A stretch of 64,000 nt of DNA from Gemmobacter megaterium (GCF_900156815.1 NZ_FTOT01000002.1:248001-312000), one strand, 5' to 3'. Counted from the stretch's first letter, positions 15,626 to 25,604 are shown. Notes: generated from the letters alone by a model not told the origin. A program made the numbers and translations.

Positions 15626-17275
15626 TCAGAACAGAAAGTTGTCCGCATCGCGCAGATCGTCAAGCGCGACATTCTGCACCAGAACCGTGCCATCGCCGAC
15701 CCGGAGCAGCACGTCATCGCCCTGCGCGGCAAAGGAAATGTCGCGCAGGCGAGAGGCGTTGCCGAACTGGAGCACGTCCATCCCGATCTCGAAATCGGTG
15801 ATCACATCGTCGCCATGCCCACGGGCAAAGCGGAACACATCCGCGCCCCAGCCGCCGGTCAGCACATCATTGCCCTTGCCGCCGATCAGCGTGTCATCGC
15901 CATCCATTCCAAACAGCGAATCCTTGCCACCGCCGCCGCGCAGGACATTGCCCTCCTGATTGCCGACCAGCCGGTCCGCCTTGCCGCTGCCGGTCAGGTG
16001 CTCGAACCCGTCCAGCCAGAACCAGCCGCGCGAGTCCTTGCCCTCGGGGACGATCTGCTGATAGCCACTGGCCGACAAGGACACGTCAAGCGCCACCCTG
16101 GCCCGCGACAGATCCAGCGTATCACTGCCGTTTCCGCCCCAAATACGCACCGAGGCAAGCGGCTCCAGCCCGGCCGTGGCAAGCGTGTCATGGCCATCGC
16201 CCAGATCCACCAGACCGGCGCCGCCGGTGCCCAGCCGCACCAGATCGTCGCCATCCATGGTGCGGATCGTGCCGACATATTCGGCATTGGTCCTGACAAC
16301 ATCGCCGCCCAGCCCGGTCCGGATGGAATCGGCACCGCCCTTCAACACCAGGTCCACCCCATCGGGCCCCGTCGCCACCAGCGCCCCGACCCAGCCCTTG
16401 GAGGTGATCTTCTGCGTCGCGCCGGTGGTTCCGATCAGGGAGATCTGGCCAATCCCCCCGGTGCCGATCCGCAGGTCCACGGTGGTCTCATGCGCCACCA
16501 GCGCATCCACATGGCCCGCGCCGGTGGTCAGCCGCAGATCTCCCGCATCGGTCTTGAGCATGGAGATCCGGGCCGCGTCGGACAGGGTCAGGCGCATCTC
16601 TCCGCCTGCCATCATCGCCTGTTCGATCATGGCAGTTCCCGAAAGGTCAAAGGTCTTGACGCCCCCATCGCTGCGCAGGCTCTCAATCCGGGCGTCGCCG
16701 GTCATCGTCAGGCTGTCGCGCCCGTCATACAGCCGGACCCAGCCGATCGCGGCCCCCTCGCCCATGGTGATCCGGTCATTCCCGTCGCCCATGATCAGCG
16801 CCTCGACGCTGCCGGTCCCGGCAGTAAATCGGTTGTTGCCGCCGCCCATGTCGATGGTGGTGACGCGGCCGCTGCCGCCGATGACGGTATCGTTGCCCTC
16901 AAACAACTCGACCGATGTGGTTCGCCGGATGCCCAGCGTGATCGCATTGCTTTCGGTGTCAAAGGCGGTGATGTGGCGCACCCGCGTTTCGCCCAGCACG
17001 ACCTGCGCCCCGCCATCCCCCAGCCACAGCCAGTCGATGCGGCGTTCCAGACCATCGCCGGACTCCGTGAAGCGTGACGAGACCCCGAAATCCCCAAGGC
17101 GCAGGTGGCGGATCAACCAGTCGCCCTGCATGGTGAAGTCCAGCCGATGGTCGGTTCCGTCGTCGGGAAAGGCGATCCCCAGAAAATCGAGCCGCCCGTC
17201 CTGCCAGGTGTAGGTCTGGTCAAGCTCTATTGGCGTGACCCCGTCCAGAACGATGGTGTGCACAACTGTGGCCAT
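15626..17275 (-). CDS. RTX-type calcium-binding beta-solenoid protein
   Basis: Secreted-type protein of 549 aa with no Sec signal. Residues 1-130 have no recognised domain. Residues about 134-365 form roughly eleven loose repeats of 18-22 residues (pattern G-x-G-x-V-x-x-L-x-M-x-D-G-N-D-x-I), as expected for a parallel beta-roll or solenoid. Residues about 447-480 hold typical RTX nonapeptides (GGGGKDSLF, GMDGDDTLI, GGKGNDVLT), then GDDVITDFEIGMD and a C-terminus ending NFLF, typical of type I export signals. The in-frame ATG at 17275 with GAGGAGA ahead is chosen. No exporter is adjacent; the type I system about 5 kb upstream is a candidate, not proven. No enzymatic domain is visible. Confidence 0.8.
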   Translation of the reverse strand: MATVVHTIVLDGVTPIELDQTYTWQDGRLDFLGIAFPDDGTDHRLDFTMQGDWLIRHLRLGDFGVSSRFTESGDGLERRIDWLWLGDGGAQVVLGETRVRHITAFDTESNAITLGIRRTTSVELFEGNDTVIGGSGRVTTIDMGGGNNRFTAGTGSVEALIMGDGNDRITMGEGAAIGWVRLYDGRDSLTMTGDARIESLRSDGGVKTFDLSGTAMIEQAMMAGGEMRLTLSDAARISMLKTDAGDLRLTTGAGHVDALVAHETTVDLRIGTGGIGQISLIGTTGATQKITSKGWVGALVATGPDGVDLVLKGGADSIRTGLGGDVVRTNAEYVGTIRTMDGDDLVRLGTGGAGLVDLGDGHDTLATAGLEPLASVRIWGGNGSDTLDLSRARVALDVSLSASGYQQIVPEGKDSRGWFWLDGFEHLTGSGKADRLVGNQEGNVLRGGGGKDSLFGMDGDDTLIGGKGNDVLTGGWGADVFRFARGHGDDVITDFEIGMDVLQFGNASRLRDISFAAQGDDVLLRVGDGTVLVQNVALDDLRDADNFLF

Positions 17276-17333
17276 GTCCGTCTCCTCGCCCTTCGGCTGG
17301 CTGGCAGCTTTGGCGCACACTACCTGACCGGCA

Positions 17334-17362
17334 ACGGTCCGGGCAATCTTCGCCCGGACCGT
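17334..17362 (-). terminator. hairpin downstream of proS
   Basis: Perfect 11-bp stem ACGGTCCGGGC/GCCCGGACCGT with a 7-base loop, 25 bases past the proS stop and ahead of the RTX gene on the same strand. No U-tract. Confidence 0.6.
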
Positions 17363-17387
17363 GTGGTGTTCACAACTTCGGTGGTGC

Positions 17388-18725
17388 TCAGACCCCGGCG
17401 TAGATGCTGGCCACGCGGGCCACGGCGGCCTCGGGGCTCATCTCCTCGGAGGTGCCGGTGCGGCGGCAGGTCAGTTCCACCTTGCCCGCAGCCAGGCCGC
17501 GCGGCCCCACCGTGATGCGCCAGGGCAGTCCGATCAGGTCCATGGTGGCGAATTTCGCGCCCGCCCGCTCGTCCCGGTCGTCATACAGCGCCTCGAGACC
17601 CTTGGCCGCAAGCCCCTTGTAGATACCTTCGCAGGCCAGATCGGTCGAACCATCGCCTTGCTTGAGGTTGACGATGCCAACCGGGAAAGGCGTCACGCCT
17701 TCGGGCCAGATGATGCCCTTGTCGTCGTGGCTCGCTTCGATGATCGCGCCCAGCAGGCGCGACACGCCAATGCCATGGCTGCCCATTTCCACCGGCACGC
17801 GGCTGCCGTCGGCGGTCACGACGGTGGCGCCCATCGACTCGGAATATTTGGTGCCGAAATAGAAGATCTGCCCCACCTCGATGCCGCGACCCACCTTGCG
17901 GTGTTCCTCGGGGATCTGGTCGAACAGCGCCGCATCATGGGTTTCATCGGTGCGCGCGTAAAGCGTGGTGAATTCCTCGCACACGGCGGCCACCTGCCCG
18001 CGGTCGTCATAGTCGATGTCGCGCGCGCCCAGTTTCAGCGCGGTGACGCGATCATCATAGAACACCTCGGATTCGCCGGTATTGGCCAGCACCAGGAATT
18101 CATGCGTATTGTCGCCGCCGATCGGGCCACTAGCCGCGCGCATCGGAATGGCGGTCAGGCCCATCCGCTCGTAGCTGCGCAGATAGCTGACCATGTGGCG
18201 ATTGTAGGCATGCAAGGCGGCGTCGCGGTCCACGTCGAAGTTGTAGCCATCCTTCATCAGGAACTCGCGCCCGCGCATCACGCCAAAACGGGGGCGCACC
18301 TCATCGCGGAACTTCCACTGGATGTGATACAGCGTCAGCGGCAGATCCTTGTAGCTGCCGACATGGGCGCGGAAGATGTCGGTGATCATCTCCTCGTTGG
18401 TGGGCCCATACAGCATGTCGCGGTCGTGCCGGTCCTTGATGCGCAGCATTTCCTGGCCGTAGTCGTCATAGCGCCCGGATTCGCGCCACAGATCGGCCGG
18501 TTGCAACGTGGGCATCAGCAACGGGATATGGCCCGCGCGCTGCTGTTCCTCGTGCACGATCTGCTCGATCCGGCGCAGGACGCGATAGCCCAGCGGCAGC
18601 CAGGAATAGATGCCCGCCGCCTGCTGCTTGATCATCCCGGCCCGCAACATGTAGCGGTGCGAAACGATCTGCGCCTCGGCAGGGTTTTCCTTGAGAACGG
18701 GCAGGAAATAACGCGACAGACGCAT
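17388..18725 (-). CDS. proS: prolyl-tRNA synthetase
   Basis: Class II aminoacyl-tRNA synthetase charging tRNA-Pro (445 aa). Motif 2 ([21 protein letters not shown]) and motif 3 ([16 protein letters not shown]) are clear, as is TNEEMITD. It is the short alphaproteobacterial form lacking the editing insertion between motifs 2 and 3, so it is about 125 residues shorter than the E. coli enzyme. The C-terminal anticodon-binding domain follows. It is a single-gene unit followed by a strong hairpin. Confidence 0.96.
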   Translation of the reverse strand: MRLSRYFLPVLKENPAEAQIVSHRYMLRAGMIKQQAAGIYSWLPLGYRVLRRIEQIVHEEQQRAGHIPLLMPTLQPADLWRESGRYDDYGQEMLRIKDRHDRDMLYGPTNEEMITDIFRAHVGSYKDLPLTLYHIQWKFRDEVRPRFGVMRGREFLMKDGYNFDVDRDAALHAYNRHMVSYLRSYERMGLTAIPMRAASGPIGGDNTHEFLVLANTGESEVFYDDRVTALKLGARDIDYDDRGQVAAVCEEFTTLYARTDETHDAALFDQIPEEHRKVGRGIEVGQIFYFGTKYSESMGATVVTADGSRVPVEMGSHGIGVSRLLGAIIEASHDDKGIIWPEGVTPFPVGIVNLKQGDGSTDLACEGIYKGLAAKGLEALYDDRDERAGAKFATMDLIGLPWRITVGPRGLAAGKVELTCRRTGTSEEMSPEAAVARVASIYAGV

Positions 18726-18894
18726 CGGTGGCCTCCAGAATGCACGGGTCGCGCCGTCCTAGCGCGGCGCGGGCCAAAGCGCAATCGGCAGGGCGGCCTT
18801 GCACGAACCGCCTCTGGACGGCGACCACCCTGCACGGCTAGGGCTTTGGCAAAGGCGTCGCGCGCGCCGCTGAGCTGTTCGTGGCGGAACCGAC

Positions 18895-19776
18895 ATGCCC
18901 CCTGCACTGCGAAAACCGACGGTCTTGGCCCTGATCGTGATGGCTGGCGCAGCGGCCGCCCTTTCGGCGGTCCTGTCTCCGCCGGCACTGGTGGGCGGCG
19001 GGCTGCTTGCCCGTGGATATGTCGCCGACATCGACCGCGCGCCCATCCACGAGGTTGCCGACAACCTGTCGGGGCTGACCTATTCCGACGCGACAGGCAC
19101 GTTGTTTTCCGTGACGAACCGCCCGCCACAGGTGGTGGAACTGACGCCGGACGGCCAGCTTGTGACCCTGATCCCGCTGGACGGGTATCTCGACCCCGAA
19201 GGCATCACGCATGTGGCTGGCGAGGTGTTCCTGATTGCCGACGAAGGCGACCAGAGCCTGCACCGCGTGACGATCAACGCGGGCACGCGGCGCCTTGCGG
19301 CAGCGCCCGACACGCGGGTCGCAACGGGGATCGGCGCCTGGCGGAACATGGGGATCGAGGGAATCTCCTGGGACGCACGGCACGGGCGGCTGTTCCTTGC
19401 ACAGGAAATGCTGCCAATGCGCGCCCTGATCCTGGAAGGGTTCGACAGCGCGGCCCGCCTGACATCCGCGGCCCCGCAGGTCTCCGAGTGGTATCCCGCA
19501 AGCCTGTCCTCGCTGGAAACGCTGGACCTGTCTTCGCTGACCCTGCACGAAGCGACGGGGCATCTACTGTTGCTGAGCCACCTGTCCTCGGCAGTGGTGG
19601 AATATGACCAGACCGACCGCCTGATCGGGCGCATGGGGCTGGGTGGCGGGCAAAGCGGCCTTGCGGCTGGGATCGGGCAGGCCGAGGGGCTGGCGGTGGG
19701 GCCGGACGGGTCCATCTTTGTGGTGGCAGAACCCAACCTGTTCTATCGCTTTCGCATGGGTTCGCCCTTGCCATGA
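18895..19776 (+). CDS. SdiA-regulated-family (YjiK-like) beta-propeller protein
   Basis: Protein of 293 aa with an N-terminal hydrophobic anchor or signal (about residues 8-38) and an extracytoplasmic domain with the family segments NLSGLTYSDATGTLFSVTNRP, LDPEGITHV and GIEGISWD, as in SdiA-regulated proteins. These are predicted beta-propellers of unknown function. The name comes from an E. coli homologue regulated by SdiA, so no quorum-sensing role should be read into it. It overlaps the next frame by 4 bp (ATGA). Confidence 0.75.
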   Translation: MPPALRKPTVLALIVMAGAAAALSAVLSPPALVGGGLLARGYVADIDRAPIHEVADNLSGLTYSDATGTLFSVTNRPPQVVELTPDGQLVTLIPLDGYLDPEGITHVAGEVFLIADEGDQSLHRVTINAGTRRLAAAPDTRVATGIGAWRNMGIEGISWDARHGRLFLAQEMLPMRALILEGFDSAARLTSAAPQVSEWYPASLSSLETLDLSSLTLHEATGHLLLLSHLSSAVVEYDQTDRLIGRMGLGGGQSGLAAGIGQAEGLAVGPDGSIFVVAEPNLFYRFRMGSPLP

Positions 19777-20207
19777 TCCGCACCGAGCCGCGTGCCCCGT
19801 TTGCCTTCCGGCGTGGAATATGCGACCTGTGGCGAATGAACGCTCCGGCATCCCAGCTACGCCTGACGGGGGCAAGGCTTCTCGCCTTGTTCATGGTGCT
19901 TGCCGTGGCCGTTCTGTGGCAACCGCGCATCGCCGGTCGCACGGCCGGCGCCGGTCCGGCAGAGGCGTTGCTGACCACCGCGACGCTGCAAGGCGACAAG
20001 GGCCAGACACCCCGCGCCGCTGTCATGGTCAAACGCGCAACCGAGGATCGCGGTCCGGGCGCGCCCCCCGGCCTGATCCTTGCCGCCCTGCGCAGCATCG
20101 GCCCTGCCTGGCATCCGACACCCCAAGGCCGTGTCGCGGCAATTGCCGCCTGCCCCCCGGATCAGCCCTGCGCCCGACAGGCCCCGCGCGCACCGCCGCT
20201 GGCCTGA
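19773..20207 (+). CDS. hypothetical protein coupled to the SdiA-regulated-like gene
   Basis: An open frame of 144 codons whose ATG overlaps the previous stop by 4 bp. A second ATG at 19836 would start MNAPASQLRL and place a hydrophobic segment (LLALFMVLAVAVLW) near the N-terminus. The rest is Pro/Ala/Arg-rich with no recognised domain. The overlap and codon use support a gene; the low-complexity tail argues caution. Confidence 0.4.
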   Translation: MIRTEPRAPFAFRRGICDLWRMNAPASQLRLTGARLLALFMVLAVAVLWQPRIAGRTAGAGPAEALLTTATLQGDKGQTPRAAVMVKRATEDRGPGAPPGLILAALRSIGPAWHPTPQGRVAAIAACPPDQPCARQAPRAPPLA

Positions 20208-20318
20208 TCGCCCATCTTTCGCCGCCCTGCCCCACGTCAGAGGCGTTCCTCTCCGTTGACCCGCCCGTCCCAGCGTGCCCGATGGCATGATCCGCACGGG
20301 CGCTTCTGGACACCACCC

Positions 20319-22952
20319 ATGCAAAACACCGCCTTGTGGAAACGCCTCATCATCTGGGGCATCTGTCTTTGGGGCCTTCTGGCCGCCATGCCCAACGCCT
20401 TTTACACGCAAGTGGAAAAGCACAACGATGCCGCTGCGCTGATCGAGACCGGCGCGACGCTGACGCCCGAACAAACCTCTGAACTGGCCGGCTGGCCGAA
20501 CTGGTTGCCGTCCAGCCTGGTCGCGCTGGGGCTTGACCTGCGCGGGGGCGCGCATCTGCTGGCCGAAGTGCGGGTGCAGGATGTCTATGCCGCGCGCATG
20601 GACAGCTTCTGGCCCGAGGTGCGCGACACGCTGCGCGCCCAGCGTGATCAGGTCGGCGCGATACGCCGCATCACCGGCGCCCCTGGCGAGCTGAAGGTGG
20701 AAATCGGCAACCCCGACGGGATGCAGGCGGCGGCAGATGCGATCCGCAAGCTGGCCACCCCTGTCGTCAGCCTGACCGGCGTGGGCCAGAACGACATCGA
20801 GGTCTCGACCGCCGCCAATACGCTGACCATTCGCCTGTCCGATGCCGAACGCGCCGGGATGGACGACCGGACAATGCGGCAAAGCCTGGAAATCATCCGC
20901 CGCCGCGTGGACGAGGTGGGCACCCGCGAGCCGACGATCCAGCGTCAGGGTGCCGACCGTATCCTGATTCAGGTGCCCGGCATCGGTTCGGCGGCCGAAC
21001 TCAAGGCGCTGATCGGGACCACGGCGAAACTGACCTTCAACCCTGTCATTGGCGTGGCCTCCAGCGCCGATGAGGTGGCGCCGGTCGGCGCCACGGTGCT
21101 GCCCTCGATGGATCAGCCGGGGGTTTACTACATCATCGAACAGTTGCCCGTCGTCACCGGCGAGGAACTGGTCGATGCCCAGCCCGCCTTTGACCAGAAC
21201 GGTCGCCCGGCGGTGAACTTCCGCTTCAACCCATCGGGCGCGCGGGTCTTTGGGGATTATACGGCCAACAACATCGGCCGCCCCTTTGCCATCGTGCTGG
21301 ATGACGAGGTGATTTCGGCACCGACGATCCAGAGCCACATTCCCGGCGGCTCGGGCATCATCACCGGGCGCTTCACGGTCGAGGAAAGCACCCAGCTTGC
21401 CGTTCTGCTGCGCGCCGGTGCCTTGCCCGCTGGCATGGACTTTCTGGAAGAACGCACCGTCGGCCCGGAACTGGGCCAGGACAGCATCGACGCAGGCAAG
21501 ACCGCCTCGATCATCGCCATGGTGGCCGTCATCGTCTTCATGGTTGCGGTCTATGGCACCTACGGCATGATCGCCAACGTGGCCCTGACCATCAACGTGC
21601 TGCTGATCCTTGCCATCCTCTCGGCACTGGGCGCAACGCTCACCCTGCCCGGCATCGCGGGCATCGTCCTGACGATGGGCATGGCGGTGGATGCCAACGT
21701 TCTGATCTTCGAACGCGCCCGAGAAGAATTGCGATTGGGCAAACCGGCAGGGCGTGCCATCGAGCTGGGCTTTGACAAGGCGCTGTCGGCGATCATGGAT
21801 TCGAACATCACCGGCCTGCTGACGGCGGTGATCATGTTCTCGGTCGGCTCTGGTCCGGTGCGCGGCTTTGCCGTGACGCTGGGGATCGGGATCATCACCT
21901 CGATGTTCACCGCGGTCTATGTGACGCGCCTGCTGATCCACACCTGGAACAGCCTCCGCAAGCCCCGCAGCGCGCCGCTCAAGGGGTTCATCACGCTGAT
22001 CCCCAACGATACCAAGATCAACTTCTTCCGCTGGCAATGGGCGACCTTCGGCACCTCGATGGCGATGATGGCCGCGTCGATCGTGCTGATCGCCACAATG
22101 GGGCTGAACTTTGGCATCGACTTCCGGGGGGGCACAACCATCCGGACAGAATCGACCCAGGCGGTGGATGTGGGCATCTACCGGACCGCGCTGACACCGC
22201 TGGACCTGGGCGATGTGGCGATCACGCAGGTCTTTGACCCGACCTTCCGCGACAACCAGCATGTCGCCATGATCCGCATCCAGGCGCAGGAAGGCGACGA
22301 GGCGATCACGCCCGAGATCATCACGAGCATCGAAGCCGCGCTCAAGGCGGTGGATCCGGCGATCACTTTCCCCTCGGTCGAATCCGTCGGGCCGAAAGTA
22401 TCGTCCGAGTTGATCTGGCTTGCACTGGCGGCGGTCGCGGCCGGATCGGTCGGCATCCTGATCTATATCTGGCTGCGGTTCGAATGGCAGTTCGCGGTGG
22501 GTCTGGTTGTCGCGCTTCTGCATGACGTGATCGTCACGGTCGGGATCTATTCGTTGTTCCAGCTCAGGTTCGACCTGACCATCGTGGCCGCGCTGCTGAC
22601 CATCCTTGGCTATTCGGTCAATGACACGGTCGTCATCTTTGACCGCCTGCGCGAAAACATGGCCAAATACAAATCCATGCCGCTACGCGACATGATGAAC
22701 TTGACCACGAACGAAACCCTTGGACGAACGTTGATGACAGCGATCACCACGATCCTTGCGCTGACCGCGCTGATCGTGTTCGGCGGCGACGTGATCCGGG
22801 GCTTTGTCTTCGCCATGCTGCTGGGCGTGTTCCTTGGCACATGGTCCACGCTGTATGTCGCCAAGAACATTGTGCTGCTCCTTGGGCTCGACCGCAGCGA
22901 CAAGCCCAAGAAGAAGGGATCGGATCACGAATTCTCCAAGATCGACGCCTGA
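20319..22952 (+). CDS. secDF: fused protein translocase subunit SecDF
   Basis: Proton-driven accessory of the SecYEG translocon that pulls preproteins across the inner membrane (877 aa). The SecD half has one N-terminal helix, the LDLRGGAHLL motif near residue 70, the periplasmic P1 domain, then membrane segments with GMAVDANVLIFER. The SecF half begins about residue 555 with a new helix and GLNFGIDFRGGTTI, ending with SVNDTVVIFDRLREN. Fusion into one chain is seen in several phyla. No yajC or separate secD/secF is in the window. ATG 20319 gives the normal start; the frame is open 63 bases further upstream. Confidence 0.93.
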   Translation: MQNTALWKRLIIWGICLWGLLAAMPNAFYTQVEKHNDAAALIETGATLTPEQTSELAGWPNWLPSSLVALGLDLRGGAHLLAEVRVQDVYAARMDSFWPEVRDTLRAQRDQVGAIRRITGAPGELKVEIGNPDGMQAAADAIRKLATPVVSLTGVGQNDIEVSTAANTLTIRLSDAERAGMDDRTMRQSLEIIRRRVDEVGTREPTIQRQGADRILIQVPGIGSAAELKALIGTTAKLTFNPVIGVASSADEVAPVGATVLPSMDQPGVYYIIEQLPVVTGEELVDAQPAFDQNGRPAVNFRFNPSGARVFGDYTANNIGRPFAIVLDDEVISAPTIQSHIPGGSGIITGRFTVEESTQLAVLLRAGALPAGMDFLEERTVGPELGQDSIDAGKTASIIAMVAVIVFMVAVYGTYGMIANVALTINVLLILAILSALGATLTLPGIAGIVLTMGMAVDANVLIFERAREELRLGKPAGRAIELGFDKALSAIMDSNITGLLTAVIMFSVGSGPVRGFAVTLGIGIITSMFTAVYVTRLLIHTWNSLRKPRSAPLKGFITLIPNDTKINFFRWQWATFGTSMAMMAASIVLIATMGLNFGIDFRGGTTIRTESTQAVDVGIYRTALTPLDLGDVAITQVFDPTFRDNQHVAMIRIQAQEGDEAITPEIITSIEAALKAVDPAITFPSVESVGPKVSSELIWLALAAVAAGSVGILIYIWLRFEWQFAVGLVVALLHDVIVTVGIYSLFQLRFDLTIVAALLTILGYSVNDTVVIFDRLRENMAKYKSMPLRDMMNLTTNETLGRTLMTAITTILALTALIVFGGDVIRGFVFAMLLGVFLGTWSTLYVAKNIVLLLGLDRSDKPKKKGSDHEFSKIDA

Positions 22953-22958
22953 AAAACC

Positions 22959-22983
22959 GCCGGGCCCCGTTTCGGGGCCCGGC
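22959..22983. terminator. GC-rich terminator hairpin between secDF and thioesterase
   Basis: Perfect 11-bp stem GCCGGGCCCCG/CGGGGCCCGGC with loop TTT, 7 bases after the secDF stop and before the converging thioesterase gene. It can act on both strands; AAAAA precedes it, giving a U-run for the minus strand. Confidence 0.75.
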
Positions 22984-23023
22984 ACGATTCCCCACCGAAA
23001 GGGCGATCCATGAAAGGCTGGCG

Positions 23024-23443
23024 TCAGCCGCGCGCGTTGCGCTTCAGGATCATCTGGGTCTGCGTCACCTGCGCCGCCAGCTTGCCATCCCCGCGGTAGA
23101 CAGAGGTCTGCCACACCTTGGTTGTCCGCCCGTTGTGCAGCAACCGTGCCACCGCCCGCGCGGTATCGCCGAATTCCAGCGACCGGAAGAAGTTGGTCTT
23201 GCTTTCCGAAGTGGTGGTGAATTCGTCCTCGGCCACATGCAGAAAGGTCGCCGTGCCGCCGGTATTGTCCGCAAGCGACATCAACGCGCCACCGTGCAGC
23301 ACACCGTTGCGATTGATCAGCGCCTCGGTCACGGGCATCTCGGCCACCACTTCCTCGGGCGTGGCCGACACGACCCTGATGCCCAGATGGCGCGCATAGG
23401 GCGGCTGGCCATCCACAACGATCTCGACGTATCTGTCTTCCAT
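23024..23443 (-). CDS. PaaI-type hotdog-fold thioesterase
   Basis: Acyl-CoA thioesterase-like protein (139 aa). The PaaI-family core is visible: NRNGVLHGGALMSLADN near residues 43-59, with the catalytic Asp in the helix, then TTSESKTNFFRS. Substrate is unknown. It is divergent from pccB, so release of short acyl-CoAs in propionate metabolism is possible but only contextual. ATG 23443 has AAGGAGC upstream. Confidence 0.8.
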   Translation of the reverse strand: MEDRYVEIVVDGQPPYARHLGIRVVSATPEEVVAEMPVTEALINRNGVLHGGALMSLADNTGGTATFLHVAEDEFTTTSESKTNFFRSLEFGDTARAVARLLHNGRTTKVWQTSVYRGDGKLAAQVTQTQMILKRNARG

Positions 23444-23556
23444 CCTGCGCTCCTTCGGTTCCGTCGCGGGTATGGGCGTGGCCTGTACCCCTGTCAACGT
23501 CGCCGATGCCGGGTCTCGATCCGGCGGTCGGGTCTGACAGATCGGCACGATTAGCT

Positions 23557-23600
23557 GATTTGCAATTATCAGATTTGATATTGCACAATATTTGCAAATT
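23557..23600 (+). promoter_or_regulatory. candidate ScfR/PccR operator upstream of pccB
   Basis: AT-rich island with three TGCA-centred half-sites: ATTTGCAATT (TGCA at 23561), ATTGCACAA (TGCA at 23582) and ATTTGCAAAT (TGCA at 23593). Their spacings are 21 and 11 bp, so all face one side of the helix. ScfR-family regulators such as PccR of Rhodobacter sphaeroides bind TTTGCAAA-type sites at pccB. The regulator gene is not in this window. Confidence 0.6.
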
Positions 23601-23668
23601 TTCTGATTTCTTCTTTGTCACAGCATCGCCCTGCCCTATGGTCGCCGCGACAGAACGGGGAGACTGCG

Positions 23669-25201
23669 ATGAAGGACATCCTGCAAGAGCTCGAAGACCG
23701 CCGCGCCGTGGCGCGTATGGGCGGGGGCGAACGCCGGATCGCGGCGCAGCACGCCAAGGGCAAACTGACCGCGCGCGAACGGATAGAGCTGTTGCTTGAC
23801 GAAGGCTCGTTCGAAGAATTCGACATGTTCGTCGCCCATCGCTGCACCGATTTCGGCATGGAACAGGACCGCCCTGCGGGGGATGGCGTGGTGACAGGCT
23901 GGGGCACGATCAACGGGCGCCAAGTCTATGTCTTTTCGCAGGATTTCACGGTCTTTGGCGGCTCGCTGTCGGAAACCCATGCCCAGAAGATCTGCAAGAT
24001 CATGGACATGGCGATGCAGAATGGCGCCCCGGTGATCGGCATGAACGACTCGGGCGGCGCACGGATTCAGGAAGGCGTGGCCTCTCTGGCCGGCTATGCG
24101 GATGTGTTCCAGCGCAACATCATGGCCAGCGGTGTGGTGCCGCAGATCAGCCTGATCATGGGCCCCTGCGCAGGCGGGGCCGTCTATTCGCCCGCGATGA
24201 CCGACTTCATCTTCATGGTGAAGGACAGCAGCTACATGTTTGTCACCGGCCCCGACGTGGTCAAAACCGTGACGAACGAGGTGGTGACGGCCGAGGAACT
24301 GGGCGGCGCCATCACCCACACCAAGAAATCCAGCGTGGCCGACGGCGCCTATGAAAACGATGTCGAGGCGATTGCCGAAACCCGCCGCCTGTTCGATTTT
24401 CTGCCGTTGTCGAACCGCGAAAAGGCCCCGGTGCGCCCGTTCTTTGATGATCCGGCGCGGGTGGAATCCAGCCTCGACAGCCTGATCCCCGACAACCCGA
24501 ACCAGCCCTATGACATGAAGGAGCTGATCACGAAGGTTGCCGACGAAGGCGACTTCTTCGAGATCCAGAAGGATTACGCTGGCAACATCATCACCGGCTT
24601 TGTCCGAATCGAAGGGCAGACGGTCGGCGTGGTGGCGAACCAGCCGATGGTGCTGGCCGGATGTCTGGATATCGACAGCAGCCGCAAGGCCGCGCGATTC
24701 GTCCGGTTCTGCGATGCCTTCGAGGTGCCGATCCTGACGCTTGTGGATGTTCCGGGCTTCCTGCCCGGAACGGGCCAGGAATATGGCGGCGTCATCAAGC
24801 ACGGGGCAAAGCTGCTGTTCGCCTATGGCGAGGCGACCGTGCCCAAGGTGACGGTGATCACCCGCAAGGCCTATGGCGGCGCCTATGACGTGATGGCCTC
24901 CAAACACCTGCGCGGCGATTTCAACTATGCCTGGCCAACGGCAGAAATTGCCGTGATGGGCGCCAAGGGGGCGGTCGAAATCCTGTATCGCAGCGAACTG
25001 GCCGACAAGGACAAGATCGCAGCCCGCACCAAGGATTACGAAGACCGCTTCGCCAACCCCTTTGTCGCGGCCGAAAAGGGCTTCATCGACGAGGTGATCA
25101 TGCCACATTCGACGCGCCGCCGGGTGGCACGGGCCTTTGCGAGCCTTCGGAACAAGAAGCTCTCGAACCCGTGGAAAAAGCACGACAACATCCCGTTGTG
25201 A
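23669..25201 (+). CDS. pccB: propionyl-CoA carboxylase beta chain
   Basis: Carboxyltransferase subunit (510 aa) that transfers CO2 from carboxybiotin on PccA to propionyl-CoA, giving methylmalonyl-CoA. N- and C-terminal crotonase-like halves are intact, with [35 protein letters not shown] in the first and [23 protein letters not shown] in the second. Length is normal for PccB. Upstream lies the ScfR-like operator. Its partner pccA is 1.9 kb downstream on the same strand. Confidence 0.95.
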   Translation: MKDILQELEDRRAVARMGGGERRIAAQHAKGKLTARERIELLLDEGSFEEFDMFVAHRCTDFGMEQDRPAGDGVVTGWGTINGRQVYVFSQDFTVFGGSLSETHAQKICKIMDMAMQNGAPVIGMNDSGGARIQEGVASLAGYADVFQRNIMASGVVPQISLIMGPCAGGAVYSPAMTDFIFMVKDSSYMFVTGPDVVKTVTNEVVTAEELGGAITHTKKSSVADGAYENDVEAIAETRRLFDFLPLSNREKAPVRPFFDDPARVESSLDSLIPDNPNQPYDMKELITKVADEGDFFEIQKDYAGNIITGFVRIEGQTVGVVANQPMVLAGCLDIDSSRKAARFVRFCDAFEVPILTLVDVPGFLPGTGQEYGGVIKHGAKLLFAYGEATVPKVTVITRKAYGGAYDVMASKHLRGDFNYAWPTAEIAVMGAKGAVEILYRSELADKDKIAARTKDYEDRFANPFVAAEKGFIDEVIMPHSTRRRVARAFASLRNKKLSNPWKKHDNIPL

Positions 25202-25208
25202 TCCTGCG

Positions 25209-25604
25209 ATGCGCGGGGCCTGGGCCGTCGCATTGCTGACAGTATCTCCTGCCTTCGGGCAGGAACTGGTACCTGTTCCATCCGGGCAACCCGTGACCTT
25301 GCAGGACGTCGTCCTGAACGCACCCGGCCCCGCCGGATTGACCGCCCGTTTCCGCTTTGTCGCGCCGCAGATCGCGCGATTTGGCGGAACGATAGATTTC
25401 GAAACCGCAGTCGCCGACATGGATCACCTGTGCGCCACCTATGCCCTGCCGCGAATCGACACCATCACCGGGCCGCGCCCGGCCGAGGTGGTGATCTCGT
25501 TGTCGGACAGGCCGGTGGAGTTCGGCGTGATCACCCCCGAGGCGACACAGTTCTTCGAAGCCTATTCGATCCAGGATGGCACCTGCGTATGGGAGGCGTT
25601 CTGA
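25209..25604 (+). CDS. exported protein of unknown function (DUF6497-like)
   Basis: Protein of 131 aa beginning 7 bases after pccB, with a short signal peptide (MRGAWAVALLTVSPAFGQ). The rest is a compact domain with two cysteines (HLCATYAL and DGTCVWEAF). From memory such a protein sits between pccB and pccA in many Rhodobacteraceae and is filed under DUF6497; function unknown. ATG 25209 is chosen because it gives the signal peptide and sits just after pccB. Confidence 0.65.
   Translation: MRGAWAVALLTVSPAFGQELVPVPSGQPVTLQDVVLNAPGPAGLTARFRFVAPQIARFGGTIDFETAVADMDHLCATYALPRIDTITGPRPAEVVISLSDRPVEFGVITPEATQFFEAYSIQDGTCVWEAF

Noticed and set aside
17361-19607. 748-codon plus-strand frame over proS and beyond
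   Set aside because: Antisense to proS and out of frame with the SdiA-regulated-like gene; no domain features.
19857-22523. 888-codon minus-strand frame opposite secDF
   Set aside because: Composition typical of a shadow frame (His/Asp/Arg/Gln-rich) against a clear SecDF on the plus strand.
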